DNA of 7,160 nt from Nocardioides sp. (GCA_023252065.1 JAHEXO010000107.1:1-7160); one strand, 5' to 3'; positions 1 to 6,242 are shown, numbered from the stretch's first letter. A program made the numbers and translations. The notes: generated by a model from the letters alone, not told the origin.

Positions 1-2
1 AG

Positions 3-1205
3 CTGCTCTACTGGGCCCCCGGCGAGGCCGGCCCCGATGGACTGCGTCGCACCATCGAGGAGGCCGAGGGTGAGCGGACCGGTGAGTTCGAGCGCCTCCA
101 CTACCTCTCGGTGCCCCCCAAGGCCGCGCTCTCGGTGGTCCACGAGCTCAAGGAGGCCGGCCTGGTCGAGCGCAGCCGGATCATCATGGAGAAGCCCTTC
201 GGGACCGACCTGGCGAGCGCGCAGAAGCTCAACGCCGAGCTGCACGAGGTCTTCGACGAGAGCCAGATCTTCCGGATCGACCACTTCCTCGGCAAGGAGG
301 CGGCCCAGAACATCCTCGCGTTCCGGTTCGCCAACGGACTGTTCGAGCCGATCTGGCACCGCAACCACATCGACCACGTCCAGATCGACGTCCCCGAGGA
401 GCTCGGGCTCGCCACCCGCGCGTCGTTCTACGAGAGCACCGGCGCCTACCGCGACATGGTCGTCACCCACCTGTTCCAGGTGATGGCCTTCACCGCGATG
501 GAGCCGCCCACCTCGCTGGAGCCACTGGCGATCAGCGAGGAGAAGAACAAGGTCTTCCGCTCCATGTCCAGCATCGAGCCCACGGACGTCGTCCGCGGTC
601 AGTACGTCGGCTACCGCGACATCGAGGGGGTGGCCCACGACTCCGAGACCGAGACGTTCGTCGCCCTCAAGTGCTTCATCGACAACTGGCGCTGGGCCGG
701 GGTGCCGTTCTACCTGCGCACGGGCAAGCGGATGGCCGAGGGCGCCCGGATCATCTCGATCGCGTTCCGCGAGCCGCCTCGCTCGATGTTCCCCTCAGGC
801 TCCGGCGTCGGAGACCACGGGCCCGACCACCTCACCTTCGACCTCGCCGACCAGGCCAAGATGTCGCTGTCGTTCTACGGCAAGCGGCCGGGCCCGGGCA
901 TGAAGCTCGACAAGCTCTCCATGCAGTTCGCGATGCACGACACCGGCTGGGCCGGCGCCGTGCTCGAGGCCTACGAGCGGCTCATCTACGACGCTGCGCG
1001 CGGCGACCGCACCCTGTTCACCAGTGCGCAGGGCATCGAGCGGCTCTGGGAGCTGTCGATGCCGCTGCTGGACAACCCGCCGATCGTGCGGCCCTACGCC
1101 CAGGGGTCGTGGGGTCCCAACCAGATCCACCAGCTGGTCGCGCCGTTCGCCTGGCGGCTGCCGTTCGAGCGGCAGTGGCGCAACCCCAACGAGATCGGCG
1201 GCTGA
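3..1205 (+). CDS. zwf: Glucose-6-phosphate dehydrogenase, 5'-truncated by window edge
   Basis: Oxidises glucose 6-phosphate to 6-phosphogluconolactone with NAD(P)+, the entry step of the oxidative pentose phosphate pathway, in the cytosol. The frame is open from the window edge, so the GTG at 111 is an internal Val and the true start lies upstream, together with the N-terminal GxxGDLA nucleotide motif. About 400 residues are visible; family members have about 460-510. Seen, numbering from the first visible codon: IMEKPFGTD near residue 61, the active-site motif RIDHFLGKE at 91-99 (Asp93, His94), the second catalytic His in DMVVTHLFQ at about 156, then NWRWAGVPFYLRTGKRM, RPGPGMKLDKLSM and a typical C-terminus around AYERLIYDAARGD. 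TGA at 1203-1205. No opcA or pgl follows, unlike the usual actinobacterial tkt-tal-zwf-opcA-pgl cluster. This and the sequence style recall the stand-alone Zwf1 type of mycobacteria, which sits beside gnd; that placement is inference. The 3' end nearly meets the convergent lipoprotein gene. Confidence 0.95.
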   Translation: MLYWAPGEAGPDGLRRTIEEAEGERTGEFERLHYLSVPPKAALSVVHELKEAGLVERSRIIMEKPFGTDLASAQKLNAELHEVFDESQIFRIDHFLGKEAAQNILAFRFANGLFEPIWHRNHIDHVQIDVPEELGLATRASFYESTGAYRDMVVTHLFQVMAFTAMEPPTSLEPLAISEEKNKVFRSMSSIEPTDVVRGQYVGYRDIEGVAHDSETETFVALKCFIDNWRWAGVPFYLRTGKRMAEGARIISIAFREPPRSMFPSGSGVGDHGPDHLTFDLADQAKMSLSFYGKRPGPGMKLDKLSMQFAMHDTGWAGAVLEAYERLIYDAARGDRTLFTSAQGIERLWELSMPLLDNPPIVRPYAQGSWGPNQIHQLVAPFAWRLPFERQWRNPNEIGG

Positions 1206-1216
1206 CCGCCGAGAGG

Positions 1217-1798
1217 TCAGTTCTTGGTCAGCTGGGCGGCGAGCGCCTTGGCCTGCTTCTCGTTGTAGTCGCCGGTGACGCCGAGAGTGCCGTCCTTCAT
1301 CGAGGAGTCGACGATCGGGGCGCTGATGACGTGGTCGTTCACCACCAGGGCGAGCTCGCTGCCGGGCATCGTGTCCACGACGTTCGACAGCGCGCTCTTG
1401 GCCTGCGGGTCGAGGCCGACCTCGACGTACCAGAGCTTCTCGCCGTGGATGGCCTTCGGGTCGGCCGTTGCCACGCCCCCGGTCAAGATCGGGTCCTTGA
1501 GCAGGAAGACCGTGCCCAGGCTGTCGCACACCATGAGCATCCCCTGCACGTCCTGGGTCCCCGAGGAGCAGTCGAACTTCTTCATCGTGTCGACCAGGTC
1601 GTTGGACACCTGCTGGCCGCCGAGCTGCGGACCGCCCAACGGGGCGCCGACGGCGTATCGGGCGTAGACCGGACGCATCTGGAGTGCCTGGGTCGACGGG
1701 GCCGCCCCGCTCGCCCCGGCCGAGCTGGAGCCGGACCCGCACGCGGTCGCGAGGCCCGCGATCAGGACGAGCGGGACGAGGGTTCGCAGGGGACGCAC
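1217..1798 (-). CDS. Lipoprotein with SecD P1-head-like domain
   Basis: A 193-residue predicted exported lipoprotein starting at GTG (1796-1798). An in-frame TAG only three codons upstream (1808-1810) makes this the only reasonable start; a weak TAGG lies upstream. Residues 1-20 are a signal peptide (Arg2/Arg5, hydrophobic LVPLVLIAGLA) ending in the lipobox ATAC, so Cys20 would be lipidated. A Ser/Gly/Ala linker follows (21-37). Residues about 75-191 resemble the first extracytoplasmic domain of SecD. The paired cysteines (Cys76, Cys91), then GTVFLLKDPILTGG, and above all SELALVVNDHVISAPIVDSS followed by GVTGDYNEKQAKALAAQL, match the SecD pattern of an 'AIVLDGxVISAPxI' strand, an 'ITGNF' turn and an 'AxxLAxxL' helix. 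There are no transmembrane helices, SecF or YajC here, so it is not a translocase subunit in the ordinary sense. Its role is unknown; a surface or periplasm-like scaffold is possible. It is convergent with zwf and divergent from the aldo/keto reductase. Confidence 0.87.
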   Translation of the reverse strand: MRPLRTLVPLVLIAGLATACGSGSSSAGASGAAPSTQALQMRPVYARYAVGAPLGGPQLGGQQVSNDLVDTMKKFDCSSGTQDVQGMLMVCDSLGTVFLLKDPILTGGVATADPKAIHGEKLWYVEVGLDPQAKSALSNVVDTMPGSELALVVNDHVISAPIVDSSMKDGTLGVTGDYNEKQAKALAAQLTKN

Positions 1799-1861
1799 GG
1801 CGCCTATCTAACAGGGGAGTCCCAAGAGATCCGGGCCGAGGGCGGGGCGAGACGGAATAAG

Positions 1862-1869
1862 TTGCGCAA
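1862..1869. promoter_or_regulatory. Palindrome in divergent spacer, candidate operator
   Basis: The 90-base spacer between the divergent lipoprotein and aldo/keto reductase starts holds a perfect 8-bp palindrome, TTGCGCAA, inside the most A/T-rich patch of the spacer (about 1855-1870). Its position between two divergent starts would suit a shared operator. The motif is short and could be chance; no flanking arms extend it, and no clear -35/-10 pair was found for either gene. Confidence 0.25.
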
Positions 1870-1888
1870 TCGTGTTGTCGCCCTAGGT

Positions 1889-2746
1889 ATGACTTCATCG
1901 AACCCGACCATCCCGGGCGTCACCCTGAACGACGAGCGCAGCATCCCGCAGCTCGGCTTCGGGGTGTTCAAGGTCGAGCCCGAGAGCACCCAGGAAACCG
2001 TCGAGCAGGCTTTCGAGGTCGGCTACCGGCACATCGACACCGCGCAGATGTACGGCAACGAGGCCGGCGTCGGCGCGGCCATCAAGGCGGCGGGCATCCC
2101 GCGTGACGAGCTGTGGATCACCACCAAGCTCAACAACGGCTTCCACCGCCCCGACGACGCGCGCCGTACCTTCGGCGAGTCGCTGGACCGCCTCGGCCTC
2201 GACCAGGTCGACCTCTTCCTGATCCACTGGCCACTGCCCTCGCGGTACGACGGCGACTTCGTCTCGACGTGGCGCACCCTCGTCGAGCTCCGCGACGACG
2301 GTCGAGCCCGGTCTATCGGGGTGTCCAACTTCGAGCCGGACCACCTCGAGCGGATCGTCGAGGAGACCGGGGTGGTGCCGGCCGTCAACCAGATCGAGGT
2401 GCACCCCTACCTCACCAACGAGGCCGCCCGCGCGGCCAACGCGTCGTACGGCGTCGCCACCGAGGCGTGGTCGCCGATCGCACGGGGCCAGGTGAACGAC
2501 GACGCCACCATCCGCGGCATCGCCGACCGCCTCGGTCGTACGCCGTCCCAGGTGGCTCTGCGCTGGGCGATCCAGCGCGGCGACATCGTGTTCCCCAAGT
2601 CCGTGCGCCGCGAGCGGATGGAGGAGAACTTCGCGATCTTCGACTTCGAGCTCGCGGACGACGACCTGGCGGCCATCAGCGCACTCGACCGCGGCGAGGC
2701 CGGGCGCACCGGCCCGAACCCGAACACGATGGACTGGCTCGGCTGA
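1889..2746 (+). CDS. Aldo/keto reductase (2,5-diketogluconate reductase-like)
   Basis: A 285-residue NADPH-dependent carbonyl reductase with a cytosolic (beta/alpha)8 barrel, close to the usual AKR length of about 280. The catalytic tetrad is intact: Asp50 and Tyr55 in HIDTAQMYGNE, Lys80 in WITTKLNN, His113 in LFLIHWP. Also visible are the signatures GVSNFEPDHLE (144-154), VNQIEVHPY (166-174), the EAWSPIARG segment (192-200), and the cofactor 2'-phosphate site FPKSVRRERMEEN (235-247; Lys237, Ser238, Arg243), which favours NADPH. The overall pattern fits the AKR5-type group of 2,5-diketo-D-gluconate reductases and the mycobacterial Rv2971 type. Natural substrate cannot be read from sequence; general aldehyde or methylglyoxal detoxification is equally possible. 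The frame is open far upstream (to 671), but that part is out of frame with zwf and antisense to the lipoprotein, so ATG 1889 is chosen because the AKR N-terminal strand (PQLGFGVFKV) begins about 20 residues in. No Shine-Dalgarno sequence is seen before it. The stop lies in a 19-bp tandem repeat. Confidence 0.95.
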   Translation: MTSSNPTIPGVTLNDERSIPQLGFGVFKVEPESTQETVEQAFEVGYRHIDTAQMYGNEAGVGAAIKAAGIPRDELWITTKLNNGFHRPDDARRTFGESLDRLGLDQVDLFLIHWPLPSRYDGDFVSTWRTLVELRDDGRARSIGVSNFEPDHLERIVEETGVVPAVNQIEVHPYLTNEAARAANASYGVATEAWSPIARGQVNDDATIRGIADRLGRTPSQVALRWAIQRGDIVFPKSVRRERMEENFAIFDFELADDDLAAISALDRGEAGRTGPNPNTMDWLG

Positions 2747-2770
2747 GCGTCACTGGCTCGGCTGAGCCTC
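2733..2770. repeat. 19-bp tandem duplication over the AKR stop codon
   Basis: Two adjacent 19-base copies (2733-2751 and 2752-2770) differ at one position; the shared 5' core is actggctcggctgagc. The first copy encodes the last three residues (Trp-Leu-Gly) and TGA of the aldo/keto reductase; the second lies in the intergenic spacer, out of frame. It looks like a recent slippage duplication at the gene end. Confidence 0.8.
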
Positions 2771-2775
2771 CGGAC

Positions 2776-2802
2776 CGGGCCAAGAGGCCCGCGTTGGCGG
2801 GC
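2776..2802. terminator. Overlapping hairpins between convergent genes
   Basis: Two perfect 6-bp stems with 4-base loops share their middle arm. Hairpin A pairs CGGGCC (2776-2781) with GGCCCG (2786-2791) around AAGA. Hairpin B pairs GCCCGC (2787-2792) with GCGGGC (2797-2802) around GTTG. They are mutually exclusive because both use 2787-2791. They sit between the stop of the aldo/keto reductase (+) and the stop of the membrane protein gene (-), and B overlaps the latter's stop codon. No T-tract follows on either strand, so a bidirectional, non-canonical terminator is likely but not proven. Confidence 0.5.
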
Positions 2803-3362
2803 TAGCGGATGGTGATCCGCACCTGGTTGGAGCTCAGGTGGGTGTCGGAGTCGACGACGCGGAAGCGGTTGACCCCCGGCGTCCCGGTCTGGATGTAGGT
2901 CGAGAAGCTGCCGTTGGTGACGGTGGCGGACACGGAGTAGAAGTCCTGCCACGAGCCGTTGTCGAACTTCTGGACGTTCAGCACGGCACCCTCGCCGCCG
3001 GGGTAGGTGCCGGTCAGGTCGATCCGCGCCATCGGCGGCACGGCCATCTGTCCCGCTTGCAGCGAGATCCGCTTCTTGGGCTTGTGGATCGAGGGGCTCG
3101 GCTGGCTGCTCCCGCTCTGGGTCGGCTCCGAGCCGAGCGTGATCGTGGGGCCGCTGGGGCTGCTCGTCTTCGAGGGCACGGGCACGTAGAGGGTGGCGTG
3201 GGCGTCGGTGCCCACGGCCGCGTTCCCGCCGGTGAGCCCGAGCATGTGGGTGCCGGCCAGCACGGCCACGGCCGCCACCAGACCGACTGCGACGGCCACG
3301 CCCACCAGGGCTATCAGCCCGGCGATGACCGGGCGGTTCTCGTCGCCACTCACAGGCCCCAT
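2802..3362 (-). CDS. Single-pass membrane protein with extracytoplasmic beta-rich domain
   Basis: I do not recognise a named family. From the ATG at 3360-3362 it has 186 residues: a short N-terminus (GDENRP), one strongly hydrophobic segment at about 11-42, a Ser/Pro/Thr-rich linker (62-93) with a basic KPKKR patch (94-98), and a C-terminal domain (about 100-186). That domain alternates polar and hydrophobic residues like an Ig- or fibronectin-like sandwich: RIDLTGTYPGGEGAVLNVQK, a SWQDFYSVSATV strand, FSTYIQTG, NRFRVVDSDT and a final SNQVRITIR. It is probably anchored by the N-terminal helix with the sandwich outside the cell. An in-frame GTG at 3386 would add eight residues and GTG at 3329 would remove eleven; no convincing Shine-Dalgarno decides between them. 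It lies 57 bases after the MFS gene on the same strand, so they may be co-transcribed. A surface or cell-wall role is inference. Confidence 0.78.
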   Translation of the reverse strand: MGPVSGDENRPVIAGLIALVGVAVAVGLVAAVAVLAGTHMLGLTGGNAAVGTDAHATLYVPVPSKTSSPSGPTITLGSEPTQSGSSQPSPSIHKPKKRISLQAGQMAVPPMARIDLTGTYPGGEGAVLNVQKFDNGSWQDFYSVSATVTNGSFSTYIQTGTPGVNRFRVVDSDTHLSSNQVRITIR

Positions 3363-3419
3363 TGTCCCGGACCGGGCAAGGCGCACCCAATCCGCACCCG
3401 CCCTCGTGAGACGCCCGGG

Positions 3420-4727
3420 TCAGGTCGACGCGGGACCCGCCGCCTCGCCGGCGCGGTACCTGGCTCGCCGCTCGGCCAGAGCGTGCTCGTCGGTGCGCTC
3501 GTCGTAGCGCCAGAAGTCGTGCAGCCACGTCGCGGTGATCGCCACCCCGGCCACGCACGAGACGCCACCGCTGACGATCGCCCCCCGCACCGACCAGCGG
3601 TCGGCGACGAACCCGGCCCGGACCTGGCCGGCCAGCGGCCCGATCGAGTAGCTGAGCATCTCGATGCCGGCGAGCCGGCCGCGCATGGTGTCGGGGATGG
3701 TCTGGTTCCAGATCGTGCCCCGGAAGACCGCCGAGATCATGTCGGCGGCCCCGGCGAGGGCGAAGAAGAAGATCGCGGTGCCGATGTTGGGCGACAGGCC
3801 GGCCAGCGCCACGCACGCGCCGTACGCCGAGGCGGCCAGCACGATGGCTCGCCCGTGGTGGTGGACGCGCGCGGTCCAGCCCGAGAACGCCGTCGCGACG
3901 AGGGCGCCGATGGTCTCGGCGGAGTAGAGGAAGCCGAGCAGGTGGGGGTTGCCGAAGACGTTCTGGGCCAGCGCCGGGAACAGGACGACCGGCATCGCCA
4001 GCAGCATCGCGATGATGTCGACGATGTAGGTGCCGAGCAGGTCACGGCGGCTCGCCGCGTAGCGCAGCCCGTCGGCGATCCCGCGCAGGCTGGGCGGCTC
4101 GGTGTCGCCGACGTGGGGGTAGCGCCGCATCGCGGCGTAGAGCATGGAGGCGACGAACAGCCCGACGATGTCGACCAGGAAGCACCAGCCCGGGCCGGCC
4201 GACGCGACGATGATGCCGCCGACCATGGGGCCGGCGAGGACGCCCGCCTGCATGCCGAAGCTGCTCAGCGCGTTGGCCGCCTTGAGCTCGTCGTGGCGGA
4301 CCGTGCGCGGCAGGAGGGCCTCGCGGGAGGGCCGCTGCATCGCCGACGCCGAGGCCAGCAGACCGGAGACCAAGAAGATCTCCCAGAGCCGCGGATGGGG
4401 GGAGAAGGCGTTGATGGCGAGCCAGGCGGTGAACGCCGCCTGGGCGATGCCGGTCCAGATCAGCAGGAGGCGCCGGTCGGCATGGTCGGCCAGGGCGCCG
4501 CCGTAGAGCCCGAAGAAGATCAGCGGGACCAGCTCGACCAGGCCGATCGCACCGACCGCCAGGTTGGAGTGGGTGAGCTCGTAGATCTGGTACGGGATGG
4601 CGACGTAGGTCATCATCCCGCCGAGGTAGAAGACGGTGCCGGCGATCAGGAGCAGGCGGAAGTCACGGTGCTCCCGGAACGGACCGACGTCCATCCGGAG
4701 CGCGCGAAGTCGTGCCCCCCATCCCAT
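3420..4727 (-). CDS. MFS transporter, EntS/MFS_3-like exporter
   Basis: A 435-residue major facilitator superfamily protein in the cytoplasmic membrane, probably a proton-coupled exporter. It has about 12 hydrophobic segments, starting near residue 24 (FRLLLIAGTVFYLGGMM) and ending near 400, with a charged cytoplasmic tail (ERTDEHALAERRARYRAGEA). Seen: the loop 2-3 signature GGALADHADRR (76-86, the MFS motif A form), QRPSREALLPRTV (131-143), GVLAGPMVGGIIV (162-174) and RGRLAGIEML (349-358). These are typical of the MFS_3 group that includes the enterobactin exporter EntS and many actinobacterial efflux pumps. The substrate is unknown. The ATG at 4725-4727 lacks a clear Shine-Dalgarno; Met12 (MDVGPFREHRDF) is a possible alternative because the conserved part begins there. 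It lies 90 bases downstream of the P450 and 57 bases upstream of the anchored protein gene, which suggests export of a P450 product, though this is inference. Confidence 0.93.
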   Translation of the reverse strand: MGWGARLRALRMDVGPFREHRDFRLLLIAGTVFYLGGMMTYVAIPYQIYELTHSNLAVGAIGLVELVPLIFFGLYGGALADHADRRLLLIWTGIAQAAFTAWLAINAFSPHPRLWEIFLVSGLLASASAMQRPSREALLPRTVRHDELKAANALSSFGMQAGVLAGPMVGGIIVASAGPGWCFLVDIVGLFVASMLYAAMRRYPHVGDTEPPSLRGIADGLRYAASRRDLLGTYIVDIIAMLLAMPVVLFPALAQNVFGNPHLLGFLYSAETIGALVATAFSGWTARVHHHGRAIVLAASAYGACVALAGLSPNIGTAIFFFALAGAADMISAVFRGTIWNQTIPDTMRGRLAGIEMLSYSIGPLAGQVRAGFVADRWSVRGAIVSGGVSCVAGVAITATWLHDFWRYDERTDEHALAERRARYRAGEAAGPAST

Positions 4728-4786
4728 GACCGTTCATTGTGGCGGGTGCACCCATGACCTGCGGAGCGATTGCCCAAGTCATGACC
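4723..4786. repeat. Three spaced copies of CATGACC upstream of MFS gene
   Basis: CATGACC occurs at 4725-4731, 4753-4759 and 4780-4786, with start-to-start spacings of 28 and 27 bases. The first two are identical over nine bases (CCCATGACC at 4723-4731 and 4751-4759). The third is part of the perfect palindrome GTCATGAC (4778-4785), and the second abuts another perfect palindrome, GGGTGCACCC (4744-4753). The first copy covers the MFS start codon on the minus strand. They may be binding sites for a regulator of the exporter gene. Confidence 0.4.
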
Positions 4787-4807
4787 GGGTGGGACGAAGT
4801 TCACCCG
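4786..4807 (-). terminator. Hairpin after P450 stop, possible terminator
   Basis: CGGGTG (4786-4791) pairs perfectly with CACCCG (4802-4807) around a 10-base loop, beginning 10 bases past the P450 stop codon on the minus strand. There is no T-tract, so it is at best a weak or factor-assisted terminator, or an RNA-processing site between the P450 and exporter genes. Confidence 0.3.
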
Positions 4808-4817
4808 ATCGGACATC

Positions 4818-6233
4818 TCATCTCACCCGGATGCGCGCGCCGTTGCGCGGGACGCTGGTGATGTTGCGGACCTTCGGCTGGTCGGCGCCGACGGCCTCGA
4901 CGTCGTAGGCCGTGAGCACCTCGCGCAGCACGACCACCCCCTCCATGAGGGAGAACCCGGCCCCGACGCAGCGGCGGACGCCGCCCCCGAAGGGGATCCA
5001 GGTGTTGGCCGGCGGGTTCTGGCCGATGAAGCGGGACGGGTCGAACCGCTCGGGGTCGGGGTGGTTGTCGGCCCGCGCATGGCTGACCAGGATCGACGGG
5101 CCCACCGTCACGCCCGCGGGCAGGTCGTAGCCGCCGACCGTTGCGGGTCGCATCAGGGTCCGGGCCACCATCGCGATCACCGGGTGGAGGCGCATCGCCT
5201 CCTTGAGCACGGCCTCGAGGTGGTCGTCGTCGCCGGTGGCCGCGGCCTCGCGGGCCCGGGCGAGCTGGACGGGGTCGCGGCCGAGCTCGTAGAGGGCCCA
5301 GGCGAGCGCAGTCGCCGTGGTCTCGTGGCCGGCCAGCAGCAGCGTGACCAGCTGGTCGCGCAGCTCCTCGTCGCTGAGCCGGTCGCTGCGAGACGGCTCG
5401 TCCCTCGCCTCGTCCGGACCAGCCCCGACGTCCTCCACCAGGATCAGCCGCGAGAGCACGTCGGTACGGCGGGCGAGGTCGGGTGCCTGCCTGCGCTCGC
5501 GGATCTCGGCGTAGATCAGCTCGTCGAGGCGGTAGGCGTTGTCGACCGTGCGCTTCCAGGGTCCGAACCGCTGGAGCCAGGGGTAGCCCCAGCCGAGGAG
5601 CACCGCGGGGTTGACGTTGACGGTGCGGTTGACGCAGGGCCGCAGGAGCGCGAGCCGCTGCTCGTCGGTCACCCCGAAGACCACCCGCAGGATCACCTCG
5701 AGGGTCAGCGCGTTCATCCGGTCGAGGCTGCGGAACTCCTGCCCGGGGCGCCAGCTCGCGACCTCGGCGCGGGCGATCTCTTCGACCAGCGCGCCGTACG
5801 CCTTGAGGGCGTGGCCGTTGAACGCCGGCATCAGCAGGCGTCTGGCCCGCTTGTGCTCGGCCCCGTCCTGGAGCAGCAGCGAGTGCTCGCCCATGATGGG
5901 GCCGAGGATCGCGTTGCCCTTGCCGGCGTGGAAGATCTCGGGGTCACCGGCGAAGATCTCCCGGACGTGCTCGGGCCGGGTGAAGAGCACGAGCGGGCGG
6001 CCGGCCGGGACGACGCGGACGGTGAAGACGTCGCCGTACTTCTTCCACATGGCCGGCACGAAGCGGTGACGGAAGCGGAGAAGCCCGGCGCTCTGGGCCC
6101 AGACCGGCCAGCGCGGGCCGGGTGGGAGGCCGGTGGTGTCGACCTGAGGTGGCGCCTGGCCACCGAAGGGCCGCATCCGCTCGAAGCGTCGCGCGGTGAG
6201 ACCGGCGGCGTCCGGCTGGTCCAGCGTCGTCAT
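4818..6233 (-). CDS. Cytochrome P450 monooxygenase
   Basis: A 471-residue soluble, haem-thiolate monooxygenase that inserts one oxygen atom from O2 into an organic substrate using electrons from a ferredoxin/reductase pair (none is encoded here). Motifs from the ATG at 6231-6233: the proline-rich LPPGPRWP (36-43), the C-helix haem-propionate contact HKRAR (His127/Arg131), the I-helix oxygen-activation motif AGHETT (301-306), the ExxR in KEAMRLHP (Glu345, Arg348), PERFDPSRF (394-402), and the haem loop FGGGVRRCVG (415-424) with Cys422 as axial ligand, a full FxxGxRxCxG match. The frame stays open to 6368, but this ATG has GGAG five bases upstream and places the P450 fold at its usual distance, so it is chosen. 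An acidic stretch at about 267-290 before the I-helix (VEDVGAGPDEARDEPSRSD) looks longer than usual. The style resembles the CYP110/CYP135/CYP138 type; substrate unknown. It heads the minus-strand P450-exporter-membrane protein run. Confidence 0.95.
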   Translation of the reverse strand: MTTLDQPDAAGLTARRFERMRPFGGQAPPQVDTTGLPPGPRWPVWAQSAGLLRFRHRFVPAMWKKYGDVFTVRVVPAGRPLVLFTRPEHVREIFAGDPEIFHAGKGNAILGPIMGEHSLLLQDGAEHKRARRLLMPAFNGHALKAYGALVEEIARAEVASWRPGQEFRSLDRMNALTLEVILRVVFGVTDEQRLALLRPCVNRTVNVNPAVLLGWGYPWLQRFGPWKRTVDNAYRLDELIYAEIRERRQAPDLARRTDVLSRLILVEDVGAGPDEARDEPSRSDRLSDEELRDQLVTLLLAGHETTATALAWALYELGRDPVQLARAREAAATGDDDHLEAVLKEAMRLHPVIAMVARTLMRPATVGGYDLPAGVTVGPSILVSHARADNHPDPERFDPSRFIGQNPPANTWIPFGGGVRRCVGAGFSLMEGVVVLREVLTAYDVEAVGADQPKVRNITSVPRNGARIRVR

Positions 6234-6238
6234 GCCTG

Positions 6239-6242
6239 CTCC
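6239..6242 (-). promoter_or_regulatory. Ribosome binding site of the P450 gene
   Basis: GGAG on the minus strand, five bases before the ATG at 6233. It decides the start of the P450 against the 45-codon longer open frame. It partly lies in the nearer copy of a 12-base-period repeat (6240-6261). Confidence 0.7.

Noticed and set aside
111..113. GTG as the start of zwf
   Set aside because: The same frame upstream continues a G6PDH-like sequence (FERLHYLSVPPKA), so this GTG is an internal valine and the gene is cut by the window edge.
1206..1216. Terminator between zwf and the lipoprotein gene
   Set aside because: The 11-base gap holds no inverted repeat or T-tract.
671..1888. Open frame extending the aldo/keto reductase upstream by about 400 codons
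   Set aside because: It runs out of frame through zwf and antisense to the lipoprotein gene, and the translation is Arg/Ala/Pro-rich with no family features. It is a GC-bias shadow.
1862..1889. TTGCGC-16-TAGGTA as a sigma-70-type promoter for the aldo/keto reductase
   Set aside because: The -10 would overlap the ATG and place the transcript start inside the coding region, with no later in-frame start before the conserved N-terminus.
795..1898. 367-codon minus-strand open frame over zwf and the lipoprotein gene
   Set aside because: Different frame from the lipoprotein and low-complexity Arg/Gly/Pro composition; shadow frame.
3366..3376. CCCGG-A-CCGGG inverted repeat just before the anchored-protein ATG
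   Set aside because: A one-base loop cannot form as RNA, and such GC palindromes are expected by chance at this base composition.
2407..3816. 469-codon minus-strand open frame
   Set aside because: It crosses the aldo/keto reductase, the anchored protein and the MFS gene out of frame; no coherent protein.
2838..4757. 639-codon plus-strand open frame
   Set aside because: Antisense to the anchored protein and MFS genes, composition rich in Asp/Gly/Arg/Val typical of the mirror of a GC-rich gene, and no recognisable domain.
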